Numbered from the stretch's first letter, positions 56,146 through 64,000 are shown. The stretch: 64,000 nt of DNA from Aeromicrobium piscarium (GCF_007421815.1 NZ_VLNT01000002.1:124001-188000); one strand, 5' to 3'. Translations and numbers: made by a program. The notes: generated by a model from the letters alone, not told the origin.

Positions 56146-56642
56146 TGCGACGCGCCTCCTGGCTGGGCTCCCTCGCGGCGACGGTCGGCATCTGCGGCGC
56201 CGTCACGGCCTGCGGGTCGACGCCAGCCGCACCCGACCGTGCCTGCTCCATCGACGGTGCGACCGTGGAGAACCTGGCCGGCACCGCGGAGTTCTCCGCG
56301 GACGACGCCGAGATCGGCAGCGACCTCCCACTCGGCGAGCAGAAGGTCGACGCCTCCTGCGATATCGGCGTCGGCGACCACACCATCACCGTCGTATCGG
56401 TCGTCCTCACCGCGCAGGATGCCGAGAGTCTCAGCAAGACGTACGCCGCGTCGCCCCATGCCTTCTCCGATGACGAGGGACTCGGCGTCGTCGGGGATCA
56501 CGTCGGGGGCTACCTCTGCGGACGAGTCGACACCCGCCTCGTGTTCGATGACGAACTCGAGGCACCCTATGACGAAACCACCATGCGCGCTGCGCTCGCC
56601 GACGTCGTCGCCGAGGTCGGCTGTTACGACGGCGAGAGCTGA
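56145..56642 (+). CDS. Small lipoprotein of the type VII-like locus
   Basis: 165 residues from ATG 56145, which overlaps the upstream stop as TGATG. The signal peptide RRASWLGSLAATVGICGAVTAC ends at a lipobox (V-T-A-C). The mature domain has four further cysteines (ACSIDG, ASCDIG, YLCGRV, VGCYDG), consistent with disulfides, and the pattern ACSIDGATVENLAGTA and VDASCDIGVGDHTITVVSVVL of a small extracellular beta domain. Family not recognised. Third gene of the plus-strand unit. Confidence 0.75.
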   Translation: MRRASWLGSLAATVGICGAVTACGSTPAAPDRACSIDGATVENLAGTAEFSADDAEIGSDLPLGEQKVDASCDIGVGDHTITVVSVVLTAQDAESLSKTYAASPHAFSDDEGLGVVGDHVGGYLCGRVDTRLVFDDELEAPYDETTMRAALADVVAEVGCYDGES

Positions 56643-56644
56643 AC

Positions 56645-57496
56645 TCAGCGGACGCGCTTGACGAGGGACTGGACCTCGCCGACCGTGATCGGATAGGGGT
56701 CGCTGGTGTTGGTGATCGGCACATCGGCGTCGATGGACTCGCCGTCGACGGTGACCGTGGCTGTGTAGTCGCGGGTGACGGTGATCGAGTAGGCGCCGGC
56801 GCGGCGGTACTCGTGCTCTACGGCGCCCGCCTCGCCGATCGCGGCGCCGACGATGCCCGCACCCGAACCGCCTGACCCGTCCCCGAAGCTCCAGGTGATG
56901 TCGCTGGGGGTGAAGGACACGCTCACCTCGATCGGCAGGTCCTCCATCGGCACGACGAAGGGTCCGTAGGTCTCGTCGCCGGTGGCCACATTGGTGGGGA
57001 TGTTGACGTAGGTACGCGCCTCGGGTTCGACGGTGATCTCCGGCTTAGGCGCCAACTGGACGATCTCGTCGAGGATGTCGTCGATGGTGATCGGCTCGTT
57101 CGGGTCCGGGGTGTCGGCCCCTCGACATTGCAAGCGCTCGAACTGCCAGGGCTCGTCCGAGCCGCGTTCGCGAGAGTACAGCCGGTACTGGATCTGCCTG
57201 TCCGGGCACGGGGCGATCGCGCTGCCGCAGAGGGCATCGTCGGGATTCTCCGGGCCGTTCACATCACAGGCGACGACCCATCGGTACTCTTTCGGGTCGA
57301 CCCAGATCGGCGTTCCGCCGATGGGGTCCGGCCCGCGGTCACCGCCACCGCCACCCTCCTCACAGCCGACGCTGACTCCGCCGCCGATACCTCCGGTATC
57401 GCAGTCGGCGGCCGACGCGGAATCGACGGAGGTGACGACGACCGTGGCGAGAGAGGTCGCTACGAGCGCCAGCGCGAGAATCAGGCGCCGGATCAT
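56645..57496 (-). CDS. Secreted PKD-like protein (paralogue B)
   Basis: 283 residues from ATG 57496, overlapping the lipoprotein gene by 4 nt. The signal peptide is LILALALVATSLATVVVTSVDSASA. The mature part repeats the layout of 51843-52739: Gly-rich start, Cys-containing segment, ITIDDILDEIVQLAPKPEI, YVNIPTNVATG, then the PKD-like FTPSDITWSFGDGSGGSG, EYRRAGAYSITVTRDY and the end VGEVQSLVKRVR. It is a clear paralogue. It is convergent with the small lipoprotein gene (3 bp apart) and forms a second lipoprotein/PKD pair at the far end of the locus. Confidence 0.78.
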   Translation of the reverse strand: MIRRLILALALVATSLATVVVTSVDSASAADCDTGGIGGGVSVGCEEGGGGGDRGPDPIGGTPIWVDPKEYRWVVACDVNGPENPDDALCGSAIAPCPDRQIQYRLYSRERGSDEPWQFERLQCRGADTPDPNEPITIDDILDEIVQLAPKPEITVEPEARTYVNIPTNVATGDETYGPFVVPMEDLPIEVSVSFTPSDITWSFGDGSGGSGAGIVGAAIGEAGAVEHEYRRAGAYSITVTRDYTATVTVDGESIDADVPITNTSDPYPITVGEVQSLVKRVR

Positions 57497-58044
57497 GGTG
57501 CCTGCCCCGGCAGCGTCCAGGTGCGGACCTTCCAGGAGCCGTCGACCCATTGCAGGTGGTAGTCGAACTCGCTGGACTCGGCCGGGAACTCCCCGCTCAC
57601 CACGTTGGTCTGCGGATCGAGGATCTGGGCGGAGGGCGCGCGGAAGCTCGCCCGGACGGTCGCGGTGTCGTCCGTGACCTCGGCATCCTCGATGTCGATC
57701 GTGAGGGGTCCGGAGTACGCATAGACCTCGTCGCCGAGCCCCATCCCCGTCTGTGCGACCGTCGCGCATGGGGCACACTCACCGCGCGCCTCGTCCAGGA
57801 TGCTCTCGCGGTCCGGCGTGGCCAAGGTGTACGCGAGCATGCGGATGACGTAGTCGGTGTAGGCCTCGGCGCCCTCCGCCGTCTGCTCCGGTTCGGGCCG
57901 AGTCGGCTTCTCCGCGGGGTCCGACGGCTGTTCGACCGCTGCCGGCTCGGACGAGGCCGGCGCCGTGGGCGCCGTGTCCGTTCCGTCCTCGCCACACGCG
58001 GACAGCGTGAGCAGAAGCGCCACGCCGGCGATGACCTTGCGCAC
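57493..58044 (-). CDS. DUF6318-like lipoprotein (paralogue B)
   Basis: 183 residues, start GTG 58044 with AGGGGGA upstream. The signal peptide is VIAGVALLLTLSAC, followed by a Pro/Glu/Ala-rich linker. The core is AEAYTDYVIRMLAYTLATPD, then CAPCATV, matching the DUF6318-like core of 52744-53352 with its C-x-x-C. The beta-rich C-terminus ends FDYHLQWVDGSWKVRTWTLPG. It is coupled to the PKD-like paralogue. The same order of the pair in both copies implies an ancestral duplication of the two-gene unit. Confidence 0.78.
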   Translation of the reverse strand: MRKVIAGVALLLTLSACGEDGTDTAPTAPASSEPAAVEQPSDPAEKPTRPEPEQTAEGAEAYTDYVIRMLAYTLATPDRESILDEARGECAPCATVAQTGMGLGDEVYAYSGPLTIDIEDAEVTDDTATVRASFRAPSAQILDPQTNVVSGEFPAESSEFDYHLQWVDGSWKVRTWTLPGQAP

Positions 58045-58108
58045 CGCAATCCCCCTGTCATGGATGGTCGTCCGTCGCAGTTTACGATATTCCCCGCCTT
58101 CGTCAGGA

Positions 58109-59224
58109 TCAGCGACGCAGGACGGAGGCCAGCTCGCGGGCCGTCGACATCACCTCCGCCGGAGCGGTGCGAGCGCCGAAGGTGAAGCGCACTGCCGTCT
58201 GAGCGGTCGCCGCGTCGTAGCCCATGGCCGTCAGCACGTGGCTCGGCTCATCGCTCCCGGCGGCACACGCCGATCCGCTCGAACAGTAGACGCCGCGACG
58301 CTCGAGATCGAGCAGGATGGACTCGCCGCTGCGGCCGGGGAACACGAAGGACGCGTTGCCGGCCAGCCGACGGGTGGCGTGCCCGGTCAGCCGCGACTCC
58401 GGAACCTGGGCGAGGACCTCCCCGATGAAGCGATCTCGCAGTGCGACCAAGGTCTCGATGTCGTCGCTCGCGGCGAGATCGAGGGCGGTGGCCATCCCCA
58501 CCGCGGCGGCCACGTTCTCCGTCCCCGAGCGACGATCGCGTTGCTGACCGCCGCCGTGGATCAACGGCTCGAAGGGAGTCCGGCGGCGCAGGTAGAGCAC
58601 TCCGATCCCCTTCGGTGCGCCGAGCTTGTGCCCCGCCAGGCTCAAGGCCCGCACCCCGAGCCGGGTCACGTCCAGATCGAGAGTGCCGGCGGCCTGCACG
58701 GCATCGGTGTGGAAGGGGACGTCGTACTCGGCTGCCAGGTCGCTCAACACGGCGATGTCCTGCACCGTGCCCACCTCGTTGTTGGCGTGCTGGACGCTGA
58801 CCAAGGTCGTGTCCGGGCGTAACCGCGCCGCGAGCGCGTCCGCCGCCACGATCCCCTCGGAGTCGACCGGGATCCGTTCGACCTCGAAGCCCAGCCGCTC
58901 CAGCCATCCGGCGGACTCCAGGACCGCTGGATGCTCGATCTCGCTCACCAGCACGTGCCTCCCCCGAGGCGAAGCGAGCGCGATGCCCTTGACCGCGGCG
59001 TTGTCGGACTCGGTCCCGCCTGAGGTGAACAGGATCTCGGCGGGTCGTGCTCCGAGATGCTCGGCGACCCGTGCGCGGGCCTCCTCCAGAGCTCGGGCAG
59101 CCGACTGCCCGAGCTCGTGGCTACTGGCCGGATTCGCGAAGCCTCCGGTCAGATGCGGCCACATCGCCTCCAGCACCTCACGCCGGACCGGTGCCGTCGC
59201 CGCTTCGTCGAGGTAGACCTGCAC
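58109..59224 (-). CDS. Cysteine desulfurase (NifS family), nad-operon linked
   Basis: 371 residues from GTG 59224. It opens VYLDEAATAPVRREVLEAM. The PLP Lys is in LAGHKLGAPKGIG and the catalytic Cys is in SSGSACAAGSDEPSHVL. It lies 2 bp after nadC. NadA is a 4Fe-4S enzyme, and a dedicated desulfurase beside nadABC is known in other bacteria, so sulfur supply to NadA is the likely role. It is distinct from the mnmA-linked copy. Confidence 0.95.
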   Translation of the reverse strand: MQVYLDEAATAPVRREVLEAMWPHLTGGFANPASSHELGQSAARALEEARARVAEHLGARPAEILFTSGGTESDNAAVKGIALASPRGRHVLVSEIEHPAVLESAGWLERLGFEVERIPVDSEGIVAADALAARLRPDTTLVSVQHANNEVGTVQDIAVLSDLAAEYDVPFHTDAVQAAGTLDLDVTRLGVRALSLAGHKLGAPKGIGVLYLRRRTPFEPLIHGGGQQRDRRSGTENVAAAVGMATALDLAASDDIETLVALRDRFIGEVLAQVPESRLTGHATRRLAGNASFVFPGRSGESILLDLERRGVYCSSGSACAAGSDEPSHVLTAMGYDAATAQTAVRFTFGARTAPAEVMSTARELASVLRR

Positions 59225-59226
59225 GG

Positions 59227-60063
59227 TCAGCTCCGCACGTCGAGACCGAGGTCGAGGGCGGCCACGCCGTGGGTCAGCGCTCCGACGCTGATGACATCGA
59301 CACCCGTGCTGGCGATGTCGCCGATGGTCTCGAGCGTCACTCCCCCACTCGCCTCGACGAGCGCGCGACCGGCGACGAGATCGACACCGCGCCGCAGGTC
59401 GTCGAGGGAGAAGTTGTCGAGCATGATCGTGCCGACACCACCGGCGAGCACCGGCTCGATCTGTTCCAGTCGGTCGACCTCGACCTCGATATGGGTCGTA
59501 TGCGGGAGCTGAGCGCGAGCGCGGCGGATCGCGGCGGTGATGTCGCCGACCAGCGCCAGATGGTTGTCCTTGGCCATCACCGCGTCCGACAGCGAGTAAC
59601 GGTGGTTGTGGCCCCCGCCGCACCGCACGGCGTGTCGTTCGAGCGCACGCAGCCCCGGGGTGGTCTTGCGCGTGTCGACCACCCGCGCACGCGTGCCCTC
59701 CACCGCGGCGACGTACCGCGCCGTCAGCGTGGCGATACCGCACATCCGTTGGACGAGGTTCAGAGCGACACGTTCACCCCGCAGCACCGACCGTGCAGGG
59801 CCGTCGACCGATGCGAGCACCTCGCCGGTGTCGAATCGAGCGCCCTCGGCGACCTGCGCTGTCACGGTGACCGTGTCGTCCAGCGCGGTCATGGCCCGCG
59901 CGAAGACCTCCCCGCCGCTGTAGACGCCCGGCTCGCGTGCGACGAGATCGGCGGTGGCCACCGAGGTGCTCGGAACGAAGACCTCGGAGGTCAGATCGCC
60001 GAAGGGAGCGTCCTCGTCGAGGGCGGCCAGCACGATCTGATCGATCTGTCGTGGAGTGAGCAT
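59227..60063 (-). CDS. nadC: Nicotinate-nucleotide pyrophosphorylase (carboxylating)
   Basis: 278 residues from ATG 60063, which has GGGAGG 4 nt upstream and overlaps the nadB stop. It converts quinolinate and PRPP to nicotinate mononucleotide. Signatures: DLTSEVF, LNLVQRMCGIATLTARYV, VVDTRKTTPGLRALERHAVRCGGGHNHRYSLSDAVMAKDNH, and IEVEVDRLEQ, MLDNFS. All catalytic Arg, His and Lys segments are present. Part of nadA-nadB-nadC. Confidence 0.97.
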   Translation of the reverse strand: MLTPRQIDQIVLAALDEDAPFGDLTSEVFVPSTSVATADLVAREPGVYSGGEVFARAMTALDDTVTVTAQVAEGARFDTGEVLASVDGPARSVLRGERVALNLVQRMCGIATLTARYVAAVEGTRARVVDTRKTTPGLRALERHAVRCGGGHNHRYSLSDAVMAKDNHLALVGDITAAIRRARAQLPHTTHIEVEVDRLEQIEPVLAGGVGTIMLDNFSLDDLRRGVDLVAGRALVEASGGVTLETIGDIASTGVDVISVGALTHGVAALDLGLDVRS

Positions 60064-61562
60064 CAGGCCTCCCATCGCACGGCCGAGTGCCGCGCGGTCG
60101 TGTCAGATCCGGGTGCGTCGGCTCGCCAGTGAGCGCCTCGGGACTCCTGCCGGGCGAGGGCGGAGTGGGCGACCGCGCGGGCCACCAGCAGCAGGTGATC
60201 GTCCTCGGCGCTCTTGACATCGCTGGCCGGGCCGACGGACCAACCGTCGAGCGTCCCTATCGCGTGTTCGAGGAGGTCACGATCCCGCTCGAGGCCGACG
60301 TTCTGCCACATCAACCGTTGCAGATCGTCGCGTCCGGCGTGTTCACGAGATCGGCCGGAAGACACCGTGACGACCTCGCCGTCGAAGGGCGGTTCCATCT
60401 GCCACGGCAGGTTCAGCGCCTCCACCGCGCGCCGCCCCATGACGGCGCCCTCGAGCAGCGAGTTCGACGCGAGCCGGTTGGCGCCGTGCAGTCCGGTGCA
60501 GGCGACCTCCCCCGCGGCGTAGAGGCCCGGGACCGTGGTGCGCGCATGGCCATCGGTGACGATGCCGCCCATCAGATAGTGAGCCGCGGGAGTGACCGGC
60601 ACCGGCGCCGCGGCCCAATCCCACCCATGCGCTCGGACCGTGGCATCGATCCCGGGGAACCGCCGAGCGAGGAACTCGCTTCCGAGCGCGGTGGCGTCCA
60701 GTCCGACGGGTGCACCGTTCTGCTCGCGCATCCGCCGAGCGATGGCACGCGCCACGACATCGCGCGGAGCCAGTTCGGCATCGGGGTGGACCTCGGTCAT
60801 GAAGCGCCGGCCCTCGGCCTCGCGCAGCACGGCGCCCTCCCCTCGGACCGCCTCGGAGATCAGAGCGTTGCCACCGACCGCCAACGAGGTCGGGTGGAAC
60901 TGCACGAACTCCAGATCGGCGAGCACGGCCCCTGCCCGCAACGCCAGCGCGAGACCGTCGCCGGTGGCCACGGCGGGGTTGGTGGTGTGGGCGAAGAGTT
61001 GTCCAGCGCCCCCGGTCGCCAGGATCACGGCATCGGCGTCGATCGTGGAATCATCCAGGAGGCGCCCCCCGCGAACCCCGCCGTCCCGCAGGACGAGACC
61101 GGAGACGAAGGTGTTCTCGTGGACCCGGGCGCCCGAGTCGAGCAGGCGACCCGCGAGGGCCTTCGCGATCGCGGCGCCGGTGGCGTCACCGTCGGCGTGC
61201 AGAATGCGTGCGCGGCTGTGCGCCGCCTCCAGCCCTCGCGCGAGACGCCCTTCGGAGACATCGAAGCGCACCCCCGCGGCGAGCAGATCGGCGACCGTCT
61301 CCGCCCCCGCACCGCACACCACCTCGGCCGCAGAACGCTCGCTCAGCCCGGCGCCGGCATCGAGGGTGTCCCTCACATGGGCCTCGACCGAGTCGTCATC
61401 GCTCGTCACCGCGGCGATGCCGCCCTGGGCGTAGCGCGTCGCGCTCTCGGTGAGATACGACTTGGTGACGACGGTGACGTCGAGCCCGCGGCTCCGCGCG
61501 GCGAGGGCCGCGGTCAGCCCCGCGACACCGCTGCCGACGACCAGAACGTGTTCGATGGACAT
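60063..61562 (-). CDS. nadB: L-aspartate oxidase
   Basis: 499 residues from ATG 61562 (GAGGT upstream). This flavoprotein makes iminoaspartate for NadA. The FAD motif is VLVVGSGVAGLTAALAA, the active-site segments are YAQGGIAAV, VQFHPTSLA, TPAAHYLMGGI and GLYAAGEVACTGLHGANRLASNSLLEG, all typical of NadB and its succinate dehydrogenase relatives. 10 bp downstream of nadA. Confidence 0.97.
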   Translation of the reverse strand: MSIEHVLVVGSGVAGLTAALAARSRGLDVTVVTKSYLTESATRYAQGGIAAVTSDDDSVEAHVRDTLDAGAGLSERSAAEVVCGAGAETVADLLAAGVRFDVSEGRLARGLEAAHSRARILHADGDATGAAIAKALAGRLLDSGARVHENTFVSGLVLRDGGVRGGRLLDDSTIDADAVILATGGAGQLFAHTTNPAVATGDGLALALRAGAVLADLEFVQFHPTSLAVGGNALISEAVRGEGAVLREAEGRRFMTEVHPDAELAPRDVVARAIARRMREQNGAPVGLDATALGSEFLARRFPGIDATVRAHGWDWAAAPVPVTPAAHYLMGGIVTDGHARTTVPGLYAAGEVACTGLHGANRLASNSLLEGAVMGRRAVEALNLPWQMEPPFDGEVVTVSSGRSREHAGRDDLQRLMWQNVGLERDRDLLEHAIGTLDGWSVGPASDVKSAEDDHLLLVARAVAHSALARQESRGAHWRADAPGSDTTARHSAVRWEA

Positions 61563-61572
61563 GGCGACCTCG

Positions 61573-62832
61573 TCAGCGCGGCTTGGCCGCCAGCATCCGC
61601 TCGAGCGCGACCTTGGCATCGGCCGCGACCTCGTCGGACACGACGATCTGATTGCGGATCTCGCCCTCGACCAGACCGTCGAGCACCCAGGCAAGATACC
61701 CGGGATGGATGCGGTACATCGTCGAGCACGGGCAGACGACCGGGTCGAGGCAGAAGATGGTGCGATCCGGGTACTCGGCGGCGAGACGGTTGACGAGGTT
61801 GATCTCGGTGCCGATCGCGATCGTGTCACCGGGCGCACTGGCAGCGACGAACTTCCTGATCACGTCGGTCGATCCCGCCGCGTCGGCCGCATCGACGACC
61901 GGCATGGGGCACTCGGGGTGCACGATGACCTTGCAGCCCGGGTGATCGGCGCGCGCCTGCTCGATCTGTGCCGTGGTGAAGCGCTTGTGCACCGAGCAGA
62001 AGCCGTGCCACAGCAGCACCTTGGCCTCCTCCAGCTGTTCGAGCGAGTTGCCGCCGAGGTCCTTACGCGGATTCCACATGGGCATCTGCTCCACGGAGAT
62101 GCCCATCGCCTTGGCGGTGTTGCGGCCGAGATGCTGGTCGGGGAAGAACAGCACGCGCTGGCCGCGCTCGAAGGCCCACTCCAGCACCGTCTGCGCATTG
62201 GACGACGTGCACACGATGCCGCCGTGGCGTCCGCAGAAGGCCTTGAGCGCCGCCGAGGAGTTCATATAGGTGACGGGGATGACCGGAAGACGGCCCTCGG
62301 CATCCGGCTCGGTGCCGTACACCTCGGTCAGCTGCTCCCAGGCCTCCTCGACCGAGTCCTCATCGGCCATGTCGGCCATCGAGCAGCCCGCGGCGAGGTT
62401 CGGCAGGATCACCGTCTGCTCGTCCCTCGCGAGGGTGTCCGCGGTCTCGGCCATGAAGTGCACGCCGCAGAACACGATCGCCTCGGCCTCCGGTCGGGTC
62501 AGCGCGGCATTGGCGAGCTGGAAGGAGTCCCCGACGAAGTCGGCGTACTGCACGACCTCGTCCCGTTGGTAGAAGTGCCCGAGGATGACGAGACGGTCAC
62601 CGAGGGCGCTCTTGGCCCGGCGGATGCGCTCGTGCAGCTCCTCTTCGCTCATCTGCTGGTAGGCGACCGGCAGCTGGCCGGGTCGCACGACGGGTTCAGG
62701 GATCGCGTCGGCCTCGGAGGCGCCGGGCCCGTACCCGGGCATCCGGTCGAACTCCCACGGCCCCTTGGCGAGCTCCACATCGCAGCTCTGATTCGGCTGG
62801 GACTCGATGCGATCGGTGACGGACAGTGTCAT
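61573..62832 (-). CDS. nadA: Quinolinate synthase (4Fe-4S)
   Basis: 419 residues from ATG 62832 (AGGAGA upstream). It condenses iminoaspartate with dihydroxyacetone phosphate to quinolinate. Three iron-sulfur Cys regions are visible: LPNLAAGCSMADMA, VIVHPECPMPVVDA and LDPVVCPCSTMYRI. GHFYQRDEVVQYADFVGDSFQLA and YMNSSAALKAFCGRHGG are conserved. The long N-terminal extension is usual for the actinobacterial form. Its ATG overlaps the nrtR stop by 4 nt. Confidence 0.97.
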   Translation of the reverse strand: MTLSVTDRIESQPNQSCDVELAKGPWEFDRMPGYGPGASEADAIPEPVVRPGQLPVAYQQMSEEELHERIRRAKSALGDRLVILGHFYQRDEVVQYADFVGDSFQLANAALTRPEAEAIVFCGVHFMAETADTLARDEQTVILPNLAAGCSMADMADEDSVEEAWEQLTEVYGTEPDAEGRLPVIPVTYMNSSAALKAFCGRHGGIVCTSSNAQTVLEWAFERGQRVLFFPDQHLGRNTAKAMGISVEQMPMWNPRKDLGGNSLEQLEEAKVLLWHGFCSVHKRFTTAQIEQARADHPGCKVIVHPECPMPVVDAADAAGSTDVIRKFVAASAPGDTIAIGTEINLVNRLAAEYPDRTIFCLDPVVCPCSTMYRIHPGYLAWVLDGLVEGEIRNQIVVSDEVAADAKVALERMLAAKPR

Positions 62833-63521
62833 GACGTCTCCTCGATGGTGAGGCTGTGACGCGAATGCGCCGGGTTGGATCGATAGAGCGCGGGGGGCCG
62901 ATGGCTCGTGCCGGTCACATGGCGACCGGTCGGTTCCACGGCCCCCTGCGCGAGGATCTGGCGACGGAAGTTGGCGGGGTCGAGCGCACGACCCAGCACG
63001 GCCTCGTAGACCTCTCGCAGTTGAGCGAGGGTGAACTCGTCGGTCACGAAGGCGTGCGCGATCGGCGAGTAGGTGATCTTGGCGCGCAGCCGGTCGAGGG
63101 CGTACCGCACGATGACATCGTGGTCGAAGGCGAGGCCGTGGACATCGTCCGCGACGAACCACTCCACGTTGTCGCCATCGATCGCCCGGGCGTCCTCGTC
63201 GCGCCGCACGAGGGCCCAGTAGACGATCGACACGACGCGCTCGCCCGGGGAGCGATCGACGTTTCCGAAGGCGTAGAGCTGTTCGAGGTGACGCGGCGCG
63301 AGGCCGGTCGTGCGCAGCAGGGTGGCGCCGGCGGAATCGGCGAGATCCTGATCGTCCTCCAGCGGCCCGCCCGGCAATGCCCAGAGCCCCTCATAGGGCT
63401 CGCGGATGCGGCGGACCAGCGGAAGCCAGGGGGTCGTGCGCCCGGTGCTCGGATGCGGGCGCAGCGCGAACACGACGGTGGACACGGCGAGCGACAGGCA
63501 CTGCTGCGTGGTGCTCTCCAT
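62829..63521 (-). CDS. nrtR: Nudix-related regulator of NAD synthesis (NrtR-like)
   Basis: 230 residues from ATG 63521 (AAGGAGGGTC upstream). The Nudix-fold N-terminus reads RRIREPYEGLWALPGGPLEDDQDLADSAGATLLRTTGL. The catalytic REUxEE Glu residues of true Nudix hydrolases are missing, as expected for a regulator. The C-terminal winged helix (ITYSPIAHAFVTDEFTLAQLREVYEAVLGRALDPANFRR) is the NrtR DNA-binding domain. It is first in the nad operon and probably senses ADP-ribose and represses nadABC. Confidence 0.9.
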   Translation of the reverse strand: MESTTQQCLSLAVSTVVFALRPHPSTGRTTPWLPLVRRIREPYEGLWALPGGPLEDDQDLADSAGATLLRTTGLAPRHLEQLYAFGNVDRSPGERVVSIVYWALVRRDEDARAIDGDNVEWFVADDVHGLAFDHDVIVRYALDRLRAKITYSPIAHAFVTDEFTLAQLREVYEAVLGRALDPANFRRQILAQGAVEPTGRHVTGTSHRPPALYRSNPAHSRHSLTIEETS

Positions 63522-63543
63522 GCGCGACCCTCCTTAAGGTGCA

Positions 63544-63552
63544 AGTGACACT
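63544..63552. promoter_or_regulatory. Candidate NrtR operator upstream of nrtR-nadABC
   Basis: AGTG-A-CACT is a perfect odd palindrome centred at 63548, extended partly on both sides (CAAGTGACACTATG). It lies 22 bp before the nrtR start and fits autoregulation by NrtR. It is a short match and so uncertain. Confidence 0.45.
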
Positions 63553-63604
63553 ATGCCCCCGACTTTTGGTCGCGTCAACCCTAAGCACCTCCGGTGCGAC
63601 TTTT

Positions 63605-63651
63605 GCCGGGTTGTGGCCCCGTGGCCGGCGGCACAGGGGCCGCAACCCGGC
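63605..63651. repeat. 16-bp inverted repeat in the nrtR/GNAT divergent region
   Basis: GCCGGGTTGTGGCCCC (63605-63620) pairs with GGGGCCGCAACCCGGC (63636-63651) with one G-T wobble and a 15-nt loop. A smaller GCACC/GGTGC hairpin lies at 63585-63597. As the flanking genes are divergent, a terminator role is unlikely for them; it may be another repeat copy. Confidence 0.7.
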
Positions 63652-63682
63652 AATTCTCGATCGTTGCGGAAGACTTGTCCGC

Positions 63683-64000
63683 ATGCCGACACAGATCCGA
63701 CCGATCACACCGGACGATCACGACCAGCTGAAGGTGCTGCTCACCGAGGCTTTCGGAACGAACGAAGGAGACTGGGAGGGCCTCCGGGCTCCTGGGCGGA
63801 CCCGGTGGGGCGCGTTCGTCGACGGTCGTCTCGCCGCGACCATCAACCATCTCGAGTACACGTCCTGGTTCCGGGGCGTCGAGGTGCCGACGGCCGGCGT
63901 GACCGGGGTATCGATCGCGGCCGAATACCGTGGACAGCGTCTACTGCGCCCGCTCATGGAAGAGCTGACGGCGCACGCCCGATCACGAGGCGAGCGGATC
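63683..64000 (+). CDS. GNAT acetyltransferase, Eis-like (3' truncated by window)
   Basis: 106 codons of an open frame that runs out of the window, start ATG 63683. It reads IRPITPDDHDQLKVLLTEAFG, then WGAFVDGRLAATINHLEY, RGVEVPTAGVTGVSIAAEYRGQRLLRPLM. The V-x-V-x-P/A-x-Y-R-G-x-x-L acyl-CoA motif in this context is that of Eis-like GNAT proteins, which acetylate varied amines. The second GNAT and sterol-carrier-like domains would lie outside. Substrate unknown. Confidence 0.8.
   Translation, partial: MPTQIRPITPDDHDQLKVLLTEAFGTNEGDWEGLRAPGRTRWGAFVDGRLAATINHLEYTSWFRGVEVPTAGVTGVSIAAEYRGQRLLRPLMEELTAHARSRGERI

Overview
The window is high-GC DNA typical of an Actinomycetota (actinobacterial) chromosome. 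Signs of this are the many GTG starts, dense ATGA/GTGA gene overlaps, a 13E12-type DUF222-HNH gene, an actinobacterial ilvB attenuator with a Leu-Leu-Val-Val leader, the gatC-gatA-gatB / ligA / methionine-synthase-like / mnmA / cysteine desulfurase order, an NrtR-nadABC operon and a Tad pilus locus. I cannot fix the genus from sequence alone.

Layout. 1-4.9 kb: the tail of a MocR-like aminotransferase, then ilvC, ilvN and ilvB on the minus strand, behind an attenuator with a 9-residue leader peptide. ilvB and ilvN are joined by three exact-period 84-bp repeats that keep an open frame overlapping both genes. 4.9-7.4 kb: a small lipoprotein, a zinc-finger SDR protein and a Uma2-like protein. 7.4-15.6 kb: a catabolic/transport island under an IclR regulator with two operator boxes (ABC permease, ATPase, alpha/beta hydrolase, CoxS-like iron-sulfur subunit, a CoxL-CoxG chimera, a solute-binding lipoprotein and an MFS transporter). 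It lies between ilvB and ilvD. 15.6-32.2 kb: housekeeping genes (ilvD, gatCAB, ligA, mnmA, a cysteine desulfurase) with a SatD-like protein, ATP-grasp, patatin, hydrolase and GNAT genes.

32.2-58.1 kb: a surface and secretion region. It holds a lipoprotein, a Ser/Thr kinase, a DUF3662/FHA protein, and a complete tight-adherence pilus operon (cpaB-tadZ-tadA-tadB-tadC-flp-tadE-tadE-tadG) that ends in an 887-residue LysM/BTAD membrane protein. Divergent to it is a 1513-residue EssC-like FHA/FtsK ATPase. After an HNH gene come a WXG100 protein, a 110-residue WRG protein, a 652-residue unknown protein and two paralogous lipoprotein/PKD-like secreted pairs. It looks like a compact type VII-like secretion locus without EccB, EccD, EccE or mycosin genes. 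58.1-64 kb: nrtR-nadA-nadB-nadC-cysteine desulfurase (de novo NAD synthesis with its own sulfur donor) and the start of an Eis-like acetyltransferase.

The most unusual feature is a small repeat family whose units begin M-S-E-R-S-E-R-T-M. One array lies between ilvB and ilvN and a single unit lies between cpaB and tadZ. In both places the unit starts inside the upstream stop codon and ends inside the downstream start codon, which suggests a mobile translational-coupling bridge. Other points of interest are the in-frame CoxL-CoxG deletion fusion, the EssC-centred locus, and two further families of intergenic inverted repeats. Start codons were chosen from ribosome-binding sites and overlaps; family names come from recognised motifs and were not checked by any search.
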